A stretch of 64,000 nt of DNA from Takakia lepidozioides (lineage: Eukaryota > Streptophyta > Takakiopsida > Takakiales > Takakiaceae): the NCBI GenBank assembly GCA_030704615.1, contig CM060734.1, positions 52,964,042 through 53,028,041 of the forward strand, given 5' to 3'. Made by a program: the position numbers and the translations under genes. Positions 10,299 through 21,342 of the stretch are shown in pieces. Below the pieces are notes generated by a model that ran no database searches, was not told the DNA's origin, and saw only the letters and a program-made list of their open reading frames with translations. Position 1 is the stretch's first letter. Each line of letters starts with the position of its first letter.

Positions 10299-13200
10299 TC
10301 AATGATTTCTGGAATCCCTAAGGAGGAGTTTGTGCAGCTCGTTCACGCTCAACGCCGGTGCATGAATAAAGTCATCAATAGTCACGTTCATCCTCAACCT
10401 CTTCAGGTAAATGTAATACAGATGCTTGCACGGATAATACTTCGAACCCTTCTTTGCTTCCATCAACGAGAAGTCCGTACAGTTGCAAGTCGGCTCCACT
10501 CCAATCGTAATTGTGTATACATCGTCGCGTACAGCCGAGCCGGCCGTTGCCATCCGATACACACGCCCAAGGCCGGGTGGGGGTACGTCCACGGAGCTCT
10601 GAATAGTGCAAGCCATCCCAAGAGCATTGGCAATCCGAGTCTCATTCAACTTGTTGAGAGGGTGTCGTCTCTTCACTCTTCCGAATCGCATTGTGGGATG
10701 TGCAGAATTGTCCAATCCGTCTCTACTGGACCGAGCAGTCTGCAATGGCTGGGTCTGAGGAACTGGAAATGCGTGGGCCGAGATGTCTGTGCGTTGCACC
10801 ATTCGAAATCCTGCTGCAGATAGTGCATCCGCCTCATTCGAAGAGAGGCTGCAACCCGGTGCAACAGGCCAGACGCCCGGAGGCTCCGGCATTCCCTGAA
10901 TCTCGTACTTGGGCTTGTCAAATACACAGGTCATTATGTCGTGCCTACAAAACCAAAATGTCTACGTTGTGGCGTGAGCAAAAGTGGGAGTAAAAAATCT
11001 GCCGTTGAAACAAGGTGCAGGTACAGCACCGTGTGGGTTCCTCCGAATCATCTTACCACAGCGTGCTCTCGTATCCACCCGGATGGCGCAGCACTTCCCT
11101 CAAAATGCTGACAATGTCCTCGCAATTCTCCACTGTGACTCCGACACTCTTGTCTCCACAATGGGAATGTTGTACTGCTTTACTACAGATGGCTCGTTAT
11201 GTTGCCGGGGCACGCGCCCTGTGCTCAAAGGAGATGGCGATCTTGAACGTGCAGGACTTGTGGTGCTCGACGAGACCTCCTCGGGCAACATCACCGGACC
11301 ACGAGGGAGCGTGCGAATATTCTTGTCAGCTCGCCATGAATCCTCTTCTCCGCCAGGTGCCTCGTCAAGTCTTCGTCTCACTGGACGGGTATGAACATCT
11401 CCTTCCAAATGTTGGCCTCTTCGAAGCAATGGCGTGTCCCGAAGGCCCTCTCGCAAGGCCGCCGCCCACTTCCGAGGATTCTTCGATCTAGAGGCAGTCC
11501 GCATCAGCATTTCCTGCCTGTCCAGCCCCAAGCCCCACTGTTTCCCTTTCAAGAACTCGTTGTACCTGCATTGCTGCATAATTGACCTGACAATGTCATC
11601 CGTTGTGACAGTGAGGATGTCCACCAGATGCGCCGCAGAGGAGGAACGCCAGGAAGAGTGCACTGATTCGGCCATGTTTGTCGTGGGCATGTCGGTGTCG
11701 GAGTCAAGACACATTTCCTGCACAAGCACATGTTGAGGTTACAAGCAAGTTACAAATATGGCCAAGAATAATATTCAACGGGACGCGAATTCGTGCAACT
11801 CACCTCCCGCATATAGTCGCCGAACTGGAGGAAACGATAATGCCACCATGCTAGCCAACTGACCATTGCTCCCTCGTCTGATTTCCTTACAGCACCTGAC
11901 AATGTCCACCAAACCCGTATACATGCAAATTGTGTCTCTGCATCATCCAAGGTGGGAGTGCGCTTCCACGCAAGGCACATGGAACGGTGCTCCTCTCTGA
12001 AATCTGGCGCCACGAGCCTGGTTGTGTACTGCGAAAGGCTCTGCAGAAAATGGAACCCACAAGATCTCTCCTTGCCTTCCATGGGAACATTGGGGTCTTG
12101 CCTGTACACCCTTTGGATGGCAGCCCAATTTGCTTGTGCGTTGTCCGCCATGAAACCACGGAAATTGGGAGGGGGCAATCCCGCCTTGCCCATCTGTTCG
12201 TTTATTCCCTGCCAAAGAAGCATCTCCAATTGTGTGTCCTCTCCTTTCATCTCACAAATAGCAATTGTCATTAGCATCCTGCAGTGGGTGTCGTAGACAT
12301 GTGCAGCCATTGTCACCCACTGGTGATTTGTAATTCGCTTGATATGGTCGAACATGACCCAACTGTTTGACAAGTCCCCACTCGTCATCCTGTCGACCAG
12401 TTCGATGCCGCTGCCAGGTCCACACGTGGACATTTTGAATACGAAACAACGATCTACCTCAGTCCCTTGTCCTGGAAACCTACTTCCATGAATGTAGTCA
12501 TATTGTCGCGCACCTCACTTCGGTAAGCTCCCCTTCAAGTCATAGTTACTCGCCTTGATGCGCGCGCCTGACTCCCAACCTGGCCGCCGGGCCAACTTGG
12601 AGCTTCGGCTGCTCACCGGGACATAACGGTCCCCCTTCACTCTCCCACTAAACCCTCCACCTATTTGGGCATAGTGGAATTCCCTTTGGTAGATGGCAGT
12701 CCGGAACAGCTCCCCACTCTTTGGTCGCTTTCCGGCTCGCTCGCTTACTCACTAGTTTTTGGTCACCAACGGGCTTGCACCGTTCTCGGGGTCACTACTC
12801 CCCTTATGTATACTTCTATAGCTGTCCGCGGGGGTTTCACAACCAGCCATGCCATTTTATGGCGAACCACCACGAAAACCCTCGACTCCCGTTGACGAGT
12901 CGCAGTGAGTCTTGGCCCACTCACCACGGCCCCTATGGACCGTGATGAGTCCCAAGACTCCCCACGACTCCCACCACGAGGTCTTCGCCCCCATGGTGAG
13001 TCCTATGCCACCCCCACTAAGTCCCGCTAAGCTACCACCACCCCTTGTGGAGCCACCCCCACCGCAACCCGGTGTGCGGGGCTCCACCTAGTGAGCGCCT
13101 CCGCCTCCTTGAGTGCCTTGGGCACTCAAGGGTGCTTCAGCCCCCCGGACCTATCGCTCCCGCTGCCCCCACCACAGGGGCAGCCCCTCATGTGTCCCGA

Positions 13201-13372
13201 CCCCCTGCCCTCAAGGCAAAGGGCCGCGACACATATCCACATCGTCGCTTCACCTCCAGAATGGAGTGCATATTTGAGCCACGCCCAATTTTTTGTTTGC
13301 ATGAGACAATGTGGTTTCGGACATTCGGTGAACATACGTGGGACACCGACTCCAGTAATGCCTCCATTTCCT
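10299..13372 (-). pseudogene. MULE-type SWIM-finger transposase, copy in element 2
   Basis: This is a transposase of the Mutator superfamily, which cuts and joins element ends. Read from the minus strand, an in-frame stretch crosses 12510-12440 (DRCFVFKMS). It is followed by MFDHIKRIT (first Asp, near 12346), FMADNAQANW (second Asp, near 12145), SCGFHFLQSL, a GT-AG intron at 11718-11803, TTNMAESVHSSW (Glu, near 11673), and a C-terminal SWIM finger (CNC...PCKH, about 10410-10500). Stops from C-to-T changes interrupt it at 11100-11102 (TGA) and 10962-10964 (TAG). A solo LTR at 12504-13231 splits the 5' part. Upstream of 13372 the N-terminal coding region seen in element 3 is missing, replaced by an array. 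Confidence 0.8.
12504..13231. mobile_element. Solo LTR-like insertion in the transposase
   Basis: This 728-bp insert begins TGTCGCGC and ends CCGCGACA, and is flanked on both sides by the 5-bp sequence catat. The uninterrupted site is seen in element 3 near 25543-25547. TG...CA ends with a 5-bp target duplication fit a solo LTR left by recombination between two LTRs. I see no coding sequence in it. The parent retrotransposon is not otherwise present in the window. Confidence 0.72.
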
Positions 13373-13990
13373 GTCGGGGGATCAGGCCGAAAACTGGCCG
13401 ACATAGAAACCTCCGCGGATGCAAAAACGGCGCCGAATTTCCATATGAGTCCTTTCGGATGCAGTCGGCTCGGGGGAAAGGCCGCCATCTGGCCCTCACA
13501 TTACAACCCATGGACGGAAATTCGGCACCGAATATACAACAGGGGAAGCCCGGATGAAGTCGCCTCGGGCGTAGAGGCCAGCGCGTGTGCGACAAAGAAC
13601 ATCCCCTAGATGGAGATTCGGCGCCGAATTTCCATCCGGGCCCCCCCAAAGGAAGTCGTGTCGGGGGGTCAAGCCGAAAACTGGCCGCCATAAAAACATC
13701 CCCAGATGGAAAAACGGCGCCGAATTTCCATCCGGGGCGGTTCGAATGCAGTCGGGGAGGGGGGAGAGGCCGGCACCTGGCCGTCATATTTCAACCCCCG
13801 GACGGAAATTCGGCACCGAATATCCAATAGAGCGGCGGAGAGGCCGACACCTCTCCGACAAAGACCATCCCCCGGACGGAAATTTGGCGCCGAATTTCCA
13901 TCGGGGCCCCCTCAAAGGAAGTCGTAAAAACCTCCCAGAATGGAAAAACGGCGCCGAATTTGCGTCCGAGGCTGTTCCGATTTGCATCTA
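13372..13990. repeat. GGCGCC palindrome array, intergenic, type 1
   Basis: Units of about 110 bp carry the quasi-palindrome gatggaaaaacggcgccgaa plus tttccatccg, separated by a spacer containing ggggagaggccgacacctgg. This is the same unit as 28320-29404 and 63570-64000, but more diverged. It lies between the divergent transposase and ParB/methyltransferase-like genes and has replaced the transposase N-terminal coding part. Confidence 0.85.
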
Positions 13991-14109
13991 GTAGTCAAGG
14001 ATTCCAAGAAAAATGTGTCTACAAGTGCACTTCAGCCACAAAACAAATAGTTAGGTTTGTTTTTCTCCGAAAAATCAATCGGACACGCTCAGAATTACCT
14101 GCAGGAAGG

Positions 14110-14560
14110 TAATTCAGCGCTTCGAAATACCTGGCGAATGGAAATTCGGCGCCGAATATCCATACGCCAGCGATCCGACTTACCTGCTGGATGGAAATTC
14201 GGCGCCGGATTTCCATCCATCCGGGATTCCACTTACCTGCTGGATGGAAATTCGGCGCCGGGTTTCCATCCATCCGGGATTCCACTTACCTGCTGGATGG
14301 AAATTCGGCGCCGGATCTCTATCCATCCGCTCTCCGACCAACCTTGCGGATGGAAATCCGGCGCCGGATTTCCATCCATCCGCCTCCGAATTACCTGCTT
14401 GAGGGAAATTTCGCGCGCCGCCCTACCTGCGCGGATGGAAATTTGGCGCTGAATTTCCATCCTGCAGCGCTCCGAATTACCTCTACGTTGGAAATTCCGG
14501 GCCGAGTTCCGTCGATTTTCATCCGACATGGAGGGCTTCATCCGACATTTAATTGCGCAG
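14110..14560. repeat. GGCGCC palindrome array, intergenic, type 2
   Basis: About six units of 60-65 bp have the form cttacctgctggatggaaat, then tcggcgccggatttccatcc. Each is a near-perfect palindrome around GGCGCC, with spacers such as gggattccacttacctgc. A short relic of the same type lies at 63360-63470. Confidence 0.88.
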
Positions 14561-14908
14561 TTGGGCAATAAATGTCCACCGCCATCCGTTTTCATTCGGG
14601 CTGGCGACACATGGCTTCCTGGATACGTACCCTAAATCTGATGCTAATCTTGGCTTAACATGCTATTCGAGGCATGTACCCCAAAAACGGAGATCTTTTT
14701 CCATTTTGGCTGGGACTTATGCCGCTTGAAGGGCGTGGCTCTCCTGAGAGAGACCTCACATCCAGACCGCGGCGGAAGTTGAAAGCTCTGTACTACGGAC
14801 GACGGCCAATCTCTCGCATGGCCAAACTGAAGCTCCAGCAGGAGATTCCAGTGTCTTGCTCACAACCCGCGCCAACTGAAGCCAAGTACTCTCAGGCAAG
14901 CCACTTCT

Positions 14909-14963
14909 GCTTTCGCTTTGTTCGATTTCGATTTCGCTTTCGCTTTCGCTTTCGCTTTTGCTT
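14909..14963. repeat. CTTTCG-type microsatellite
   Basis: This short tandem tract of tttcgc/tttcga hexamers lies upstream of the plus-strand ParB/methyltransferase-like gene. It has no coding potential of note. Confidence 0.8.
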
Positions 14964-15277
14964 TGTTGCCTCGCTTTGTTTTTGCATCTTCATCCTGGCT
15001 TCGCTGGATGAGTGAACCTTAGATTGTTTGTAATGCGTGTGCAAATCCGGCAGCTCTGGAGAAGGCTGCTTGTGCATGTCATTCTCAGGCAATGGTTGCA
15101 TTTGTTTTCATTGTTGTTGCATGGCTCTCCATACTTCCTAAACTTGTTATGTTTTCATTTTTGTTACACGATTGTTGTTATGGTGGTTGCGCTGCTCGTT
15201 GCGATGCTGGTTTTGGCACCGATGTTGGTTCTCACGATTTTTGGGAATGACAGAGTGACGACGAGCCCGGCACGCTG

Positions 15278-16765
15278 GTGGTATCATCGACAGCTCCAAC
15301 TCATCGCATGTTTGAATCGCCCAACTTGGGGCGAGAGGGCAAACTTAAACCTTTTGTTGGTGGACGGGAGGACTTGCAACGAGAGTACGACAGAATAGGC
15401 ATTGGGGAGGTTGGTGCAGGCGGCATGGTAGGTGAAGGGCGTGAGGACATGAGGACAGCAGATCCGGCAATGGAGGTTGTTCATGCACATGCAGTACGGC
15501 CCGCCCACGCAAAGAAAAAGAAGAAAGCTAAGCACATGCAATCCCCGGCGAGAGAGCCGTCACGGGCTGCGGAGGGGGGAGTGAGCAGTGTGCGCGAGGG
15601 TGTCAGTTCGCCTCAATCAAAGGTGGTCGTCCTGGAGGGCTCCCCTGCTGCTAGCCCTAGTAAGAAACAGAAAGCCCGTGAGAGGGCAAAAGAGAGGTCA
15701 AAAGAACAGACGAGACAGAATGCTAGCCAGGAGGAAAGAGAAAAGGCCACTGAAGAGGCCAGGGGTGCCCAAATGACAGATGCCAATGTAAGCGAGGGAC
15801 GCACAGAGACGGTGGATCCCTCCAAGACACCACAAAGAGGCAGTAACATAGCGGTTAGACCATCGCGGGCAAGAGCAGCCCCTACAATTACCCATACGGT
15901 GGAGAGTGGAGGAGAGGAAAGAACACCAGAAAGAGCACGGATTGTGCAAGTTCGAGGTGAAGCCAGGGAGAGGGCTGTAGAGACGGGGAGAGTGCTGGAG
16001 GTGGTTTCGCAGGTGGCTGACCCTGTTGAGGAGGACGACATGGAGCTTTCTGACCAGGATGACATCCTCCCGGACATCCCCAGGCCCCAAACCCGGAGCA
16101 TACAGTCTGGATTTGGCGGTCCTGGTGGGCTGCCGGAGAACCCCTCTACAGCAGACGTCATGTCGGAGGCAGATATGAAGTTGGCCGCTGCCAAGATGTT
16201 GGAGGCAACCCACAGCAACATTGGCAGGGTGCTGGGGGGCATGGTGTACCCGGCCAAGCTTCGAATTCCCCTTTGCCGTTTGGTGTCATTGCAGGTGGTG
16301 AGACCTGCCCTCCCAGGCGATATCGACAAGCTGAAATTCTCTTTCCGGGATGGATATCGAATGGGGTCTGCCGCATTTTACGTTTCCATTGAGAACGACC
16401 ACGGAGCTTCCCGTGCCCACACTTCCGATGAGGTGGACAAATGGGGTCCCCATTGGCAAATGTGAAATGAGGAGTTCGAGAGATCGATTGCTAGTGATCC
16501 TCTTTTCCAGCACTTGTCCAATAAGATGTTCTACGTGTGGGACGGCAATCATCGCCTCCTGGCATGGATGGAGCACATTGCCCAAGCCCACCCCAACGAC
16601 CTCGATTGGCATTTCGCCGTGGATTGTGTTGTGCTGAAGGTTGCGGGGCCCAAAGATCGCAGTTTCTCAAAGCTGCAATGGCGGACATCAACTCGTAAGT
16701 TACAACGCCTCTCGCTTTTGGACTTTGAATTTGGAAGTCATTTCATTGCGAATCCTCATATATGA
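15278..16765 (+). pseudogene. N-terminal and ParB-like part of copy 2
   Basis: One reading frame runs 15278-16465 and, after a single TGA, continues in the same frame to 16765. The first 250 residues are charged and low in complexity, with a lysine run (AKKKKKAK). Next come DDILPDIPRPQTRS, then IPLCRLVSLQVVRPALPG and IDKLKFSFRDG, and after the stop FERSIASDPLFQH and FYVWDGNHRLLAWMEHI. This spacing, with a leading strand-helix and then G-N-H-R, matches ParB/sulfiredoxin-type folds. The TGA is the only break in the domain. The ParB call rests on motif recognition and needs a profile search. Confidence 0.55.
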
Positions 16766-16789
16766 TGAAAATTCCCATTTCAGTATTGT

Positions 16790-18000
16790 TTGATGGAAAT
16801 GTGGTACTGCAGGGTGACTGAGAATGCCTTCATTGCCACCAACTTGTCCCATATGCTCTTCCGAGTGAAGGATGTCGGGAAGCAGGGGGTGCAAGAGTTT
16901 GCCAATTCCCTCAGTGCCGACCTCCTGCGCAAGTCGAAGGCAAAGGCAGACAGAACCTGGTATAGGCTGAGCGTCGACGCCATGGTGGACTACATATTTT
17001 GGGTAAAGCTCCAGACAGTTTTGTTGAGCTAATCTGTCTCTCCTCCCCAATAGAAGAAAAGGTCTTCACCGTGATTTCTAATCTCCTCCCCCAATAGAAG
17101 AAATTGTGTTGAGCAGGATCTCTAATCTTATGTGCGCATTCTTGACAGACAAAAATACAGCAGCACATGCGCAGAGGTTCTACATGGAGTCAGAGGAGAA
17201 GAATTCAACCCTCCAGGCACTCAAATCGTATGTCAAAGCTGCAGAGGTGAGGGCCCGCATAAAGTACAAGTCGCGGATGGTAAAGTACGTGGCCATAGCT
17301 GATCCCGCCCTTGGTGCCGACTTTCTGGTGGAGGTGGGGAAGCACTACTCTCGTGCTCTGAAGCCCACGATGACATTGGAGAAGCTCCATCGTCTAGCCA
17401 CATCCTGTGTGGATGCAACAGAAAAGGTGATACATTCTTAACCAAATTGTGGTGGCAACAACTCCTTTTTATGGTGTTTGGCGCTTACGAATATGCTGGG
17501 TGGTTGGACAGACCCGGTGGCTCCAAATCTGGAATGGTTCCCAAAGTACCAGGGATATGTGGAGCTTCCCCAAACCGGACAAACTCTCTGACCCCACATT
17601 CGACATGTGGATGAACCGCATGACATGGTGGTTTCAGGTGCTTCCCCATGCTTCGTTTGGGGCTTCTACTCTAGTAGGGGGTCGATTCATTGTATTTTTT
17701 CAGGAAAGCGATCTAATGGAGAATCTCCACAGGTGACGATGAATGCGCAAGAGCAGCTGGACACACAAGCACATCAGTTCAAGATGGAGATATCTCCTGC
17801 AGCAGAGAGCCTACGTGACGAGGTACTTTCTGCTCTACAAAACCAACCTATTCTTTCGGGAGATAGCAGATGCTCGCCGGAGCCACGAGTTCACCGACCA
17901 GCCGAACGCGGACAAAGCGCAGTGCGCCTTCTGTACAGGGTACATATGCGCTGCCTTTCTTTCAAGTCCTGCATTTCAGGATGTTAGAGGCCTCATGTTG
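16790..18000 (+). pseudogene. Middle helical exons of copy 2
   Basis: Successive frames at 16790-17032, 17106-17441, 17449-17736 and 17743-18000 match 7266-8185 of the minus-strand copy at the protein level. Short intron-like gaps lie between them; the one before 17106 contains a small tandem duplication of a tctcctccccaatagaagaa tract. The protein is helical (FRVKDVGKQGVQEFANSL; DPALGADFLVEVGKHYSRAL) with a W-rich segment (MWMNRMTWWFQ). I do not recognise the family. Confidence 0.45.
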
Positions 18001-18007
18001 GTGTTAG

Positions 18008-18780
18008 GGAAAATGGCGCCGAATTTCCAGTCAGGGCTCTGAAAATGGCTAAGTCCCTGATAGCTGGCCCTGAACTGGAAATTCGGCGCCATTTCCAGTT
18101 CCAGGCCCTATTGCCGTTCAGGGACTTGGCCATTTTCGGGCTAAGTCCCTAGACTGGCTGGCCCTGAACTGGAAATTCGGCGCCATTTTCCAGTTCGAGG
18201 CCCTATTGCCGTTCAGGGACTTGGCCATTTTCGGGCTAAGTCCCTAGACTGGCTAGCCCGGAACTGGAAATTCGGCGCCATTTTCCAGTTCGAGGCCCTA
18301 TTGCCGTTCAGGGACTTAGCCATTTTCGGGCTAAGTCCCTAGACTGGCTGGCCCTGAACAGGAAATTCGGCGCCACTTTCCAGTTCCAGGCCCTATTGCC
18401 GTTCAGGGACTTAGCCATTTCGGGCTAAGTCCCTAGGGGGCTGGCCCTGAAGTGGAAATTCGGCGCCATTTTCCAGTTCTAGGCCCTATTGCCGTTCAGC
18501 GACTTAGCCATTTTCGGGCTAAGTCCCTAACTGGCTGGCCCCGAACTGGAAATTCGGCGCCATTTTTCCAGATCTAGGCCCTATTGCGGTTCTGGGACTT
18601 AGCCATCTTCGAGCCAAACTGGGAAAAATGGCGCCGAATTTCCAGTTCAGGTCTCCCAAGATGGCTAAGTCCCTAGGGGGCAGTCACCGGAAAACCGAAA
18701 TTCGGCGCCATGTTTCCATTTCTAGGCCCACTCACATCCGCCCCAACCTGGGAAAATGGTGCCCGATATGCATTTCAAGG
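18008..18780. repeat. Alternating double-palindrome array in gene copy 2
   Basis: Seven or so units of about 110 bp combine two palindromes. The first is ctggaaattcggcgccattt plus tccag, centred on GGCGCC. The second is agggacttagccattttcgg plus gctaagtccct, a hairpin with a 6-8 base loop. The array lies between the helical and methyltransferase-like exons, at the same place as 6430-6975 in copy 1. Confidence 0.88.
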
Positions 18781-18948
18781 ACCCATTGTGTTTTTTCATG
18801 AAATGCAGGTACTTGCAAGTTCTCCCTTTTGGAGAAAGGTCATCTGTCTTTCTAAGCACCATTCTTCCTGGCATGGAGGAACCCTGGGGCTGGACTCCAT
18901 GTACACTAACGATATTGTGAAGGAGTGCATCTGCGAACATTTGCGTGA

Positions 18949-20630
18949 TTGCCCTTGCTTCCGCCCGGCTCGCTCAACCCATCCGAGTTTAAATTGAAGC
19001 TGGATGCGAATTCCGACGAAAACAGGGCTTGCTCGCTGCCTCCGTTGGGTGCAAAAGAGTCAAAAGCGCTTGCGAACTCCAGGAAAGCGGCAGAGCTTGC
19101 TCAGGCAGGAATTCGGAGAAATTGCATGAAGAGGAGTAAAGGCCAAAGGAAAAGGACAAGGAAACAGGTGAGTGCAGTAACACCCAAAAAGAAGAGAAAA
19201 CCAATCGGGGCATCGGAGGAGGCGCAGGAGGGGACCCCAAGAGAGTGACTCGGAGACGACGACTTTGTTCAAGGTCCTGCGACTATGTGCTCCTACCCAG
19301 TCACCGGTCGTCCGGTTCCCAAGGTCAGTTCGGAGTGGGACTGGCTCTGCAAGAAGTTGGCATTTGAGGCCGAGCCTACACGGCGGTATTCGGCGGTGAT
19401 GTTACGCACAGGCCAAAGCTTAGAAGAACCTCCAACCATCATCAAGATTCCTCCGTGACGCTCTTGCTGCCAGGGCGAAGAAGGTGGCACACAGCAAGTC
19501 TCTGGCGGAGCAGAAGGGGAAAGCCAAGAAAAGAAGAGGGCTTGCGGTACAGAGCCTAAAGACACCCGGGTTTTGAAGCCATGATGGAATTCTTCACGGT
19601 TGTGAGCACGAATTGCAAGAGCACTCGGGGGGGCGGGGGGGTTGAGGTGGAGAGAGCTTGCGAACATGATTCTCCTCGACATTCCAGATGGGGAGCTGCT
19701 GGAGGGCTGGATGGTGTGCCCACCTGGAACAGGTTTACTGAGGACTACTGGAAAAGCCGGGTTTGGGCTGCGTGATCTTCCAAATTTTGTGGCAAGCCAC
19801 GTCTATACAAGTTTGTTCTAACTGTCATACCGGAATCGGGCACTACTCTCCTACACCCTGTGTGATGTGTGGTTGTCCTTGCCACGATGAGGGAAGACCA
19901 CAGAGAATGCGGTGGCAAGGTGGACACCCAAAAGTGTCACCCGGTCCTCCTCAGAAAATGGTTCTGCATCAGTCCACAGGGGTTGCGAATAGAGGGCCAA
20001 AGTGTAGGTTATCAATCTATTGCATTCACTTAATATTGTGGTGTATGGTAAGTAGACCCTGGAGTTGATCCCTTCTTGTGGATGTGCAGACATTGGTGTT
20101 TGAGGCATATTGCTTTGTGAAGAGAGGGTCTACGTTCAAATTCCGCAACGACGGTCATCTTGTTGATGCCGCTGGACCCTGTAACCTACAATGTCCTCTA
20201 CAACTATGTGCCCCACTCCAGTATGCCGAAGAAGGACACAAAGACAGGCAAACGTGGCGGTACAACCGGACCGGAGCCCTGCTTCATCAAACCCTCATGG
20301 AGACGTGCTCGGATGTCCAAGGCCGCTTTGTTCCTCAGTGCTTCAATGTGGGTAGGGACGTGTCCGACAGGCATGGTTCGCCTTCGAGCCAGATTCTGCC
20401 CTCACAACTCGGAACTTGCAGCGGCTGAAACGTCTGCGAAAGAGGAAGAGGCATCCTCGGAGGATGAGGAAAATCCAAGAAGGAGCAGGGGGAGGAAGTT
20501 GGGATCGAGGCCGAGGAGCCCACGGTTTCGTGGTGAGTGGTGGCATTGTAAAGTTGCCTCAAGATTTCGTGAGGCCATCCCTCCGCTCTTTATTTCATTG
20601 AACAACCCTTTCTGGTTGTGCTGGTATTGA
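18949..20630 (+). pseudogene. Methyltransferase-like core, copy 2 (heavily broken)
   Basis: The lysine-rich linker (KALANSRKAAELAQAG) at 18949-19248 matches copy 1. The core restarts at about 19581 with FFTVVSTNCKSTRGG, but an expanded G-run shifts the frame before the DIPD motif region. The strand after it is replaced at 19776-19862 by an inverted piece of the element's end. Later, 20078-20428 reads FEAYCFVKRGSTF and on to LLHQTLMETCSDVQG, which supplies the stretch deleted from copy 1. The DLTCGTG motif itself is absent here. The acidic SSEDEE segment follows near 20450. Confidence 0.5.
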
Positions 20631-21284
20631 CATTCTTGAAGTGGATTTGTTTCTTACTGTAGGATGCCAGTACTACCGGAGGGACGTCTACACCGGAGTT
20701 TCATGGGCAGGAGGAACGTGCCTTTTTGCCAGGGGGGATTTCATGCCTAGTCCGAAAGGGACTACATCCTTCCTACTTATGCTGCCCGGCTTGCTTCGGT
20801 GTCCATTAGGCAGGTGTTCCGACCCTAGTCGTGTACATCAGATTTTAGACGAGGCAAGCCTCAAGAAAATGAAGATGAGAGGAGGAGGCGGCAACAGCTA
20901 TTAGAGCCGTCGGGCTCATAGATTTGGTTGGATTCTGCTGAGGAAAGTGGGGAGAGAAGACGCAGAAGATTCCCAGGAGGTGATGGTGGACGTCCCCCCC
21001 AAGGAGAGGACGGGATTTTGAGAAGGCATAGTGGAATGATGGCATTCCCAGAGCTCGGAGGATGAGGGGGATGAGGGGGATGAGGAGAAGGTGGGGCACT
21101 TCCTCGGAGGGTGTAGGAGAGTAGTGGCCATTCCGGCTATGACAGTTAGAAACACACTTGTATAGACGTGGCTTGCCACAAAATCTGCAAATAAAATGTT
21201 GCATGTAAGTACACTGGTGCCACATTCCAATTCACATGACCCTATTTCCGTGCCTCCTAACCTATTTCCGTGGACTCACAATGG

Positions 21285-21342
21285 TTCTCATGCATTTTTT
21301 TTTTCCCGCTCATGCTCATGCCGCTCATGAAATAGCAGCCCC
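21285..21342 (-). repeat. A-type terminal inverted repeat of element 2
   Basis: This right end reads inward, on the minus strand, as ggggctgctatttcatgagc, then CATGAGCGG units and an A-tract. It matches the end of element 1 at 3972-4030 in inverted orientation. Confidence 0.82.

Larger units (their letters stand above)
15278..21120 (+). pseudogene. ParB-like / methyltransferase-like gene, copy 2
   Basis: This is the plus-strand, divergent partner of the transposase in the complete element. Order of parts: a charged N-terminal region (15278-16000), a proline-rich linker, a ParB/sulfiredoxin-like domain (about 16255-16690), helical exons (16790-18000), a palindrome array in non-coding sequence (18008-18780), a lysine-rich linker (18949-19248), a methyltransferase-like core (19560-20480) and a charged C-terminal part (to about 21120). 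It has an in-frame TGA at 16463-16465, frameshifts in the methyltransferase core, and an inverted copy of the element's own 3' region inserted near 19776-19862. Its lesions differ from those of copy 1, so the two copies together support the gene model. The start codon is uncertain. Confidence 0.6.
9466..21342. mobile_element. Complete MULE-like transposon (element 2, 11.9 kb)
   Basis: Both ends are present: gaggttaactatttcatgag at the left, and the complement of ggggctgctatttcatgagc at the right. The element is bounded by the 9-bp duplication ccctcgaca. It carries a SWIM-finger transposase gene on the minus strand (10299-13372) and a divergent ParB/methyltransferase-like gene on the plus strand (15278-21120). 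GGCGCC palindrome arrays lie at 9705-10145, 13372-13990, 14110-14560 and 18008-18780. A solo LTR-like insertion (12504-13231) disrupts the transposase. Both genes carry stops, so this copy could move only with help from elsewhere. Confidence 0.88.

Noticed and set aside
15012-15398. A hydrophobic membrane protein upstream of the ParB-like gene
   Set aside because: The related copy at 58921-59324 has indels that change the frame. The sequence behaves like a 5' non-coding region, and the better-supported frame starts at 15278.
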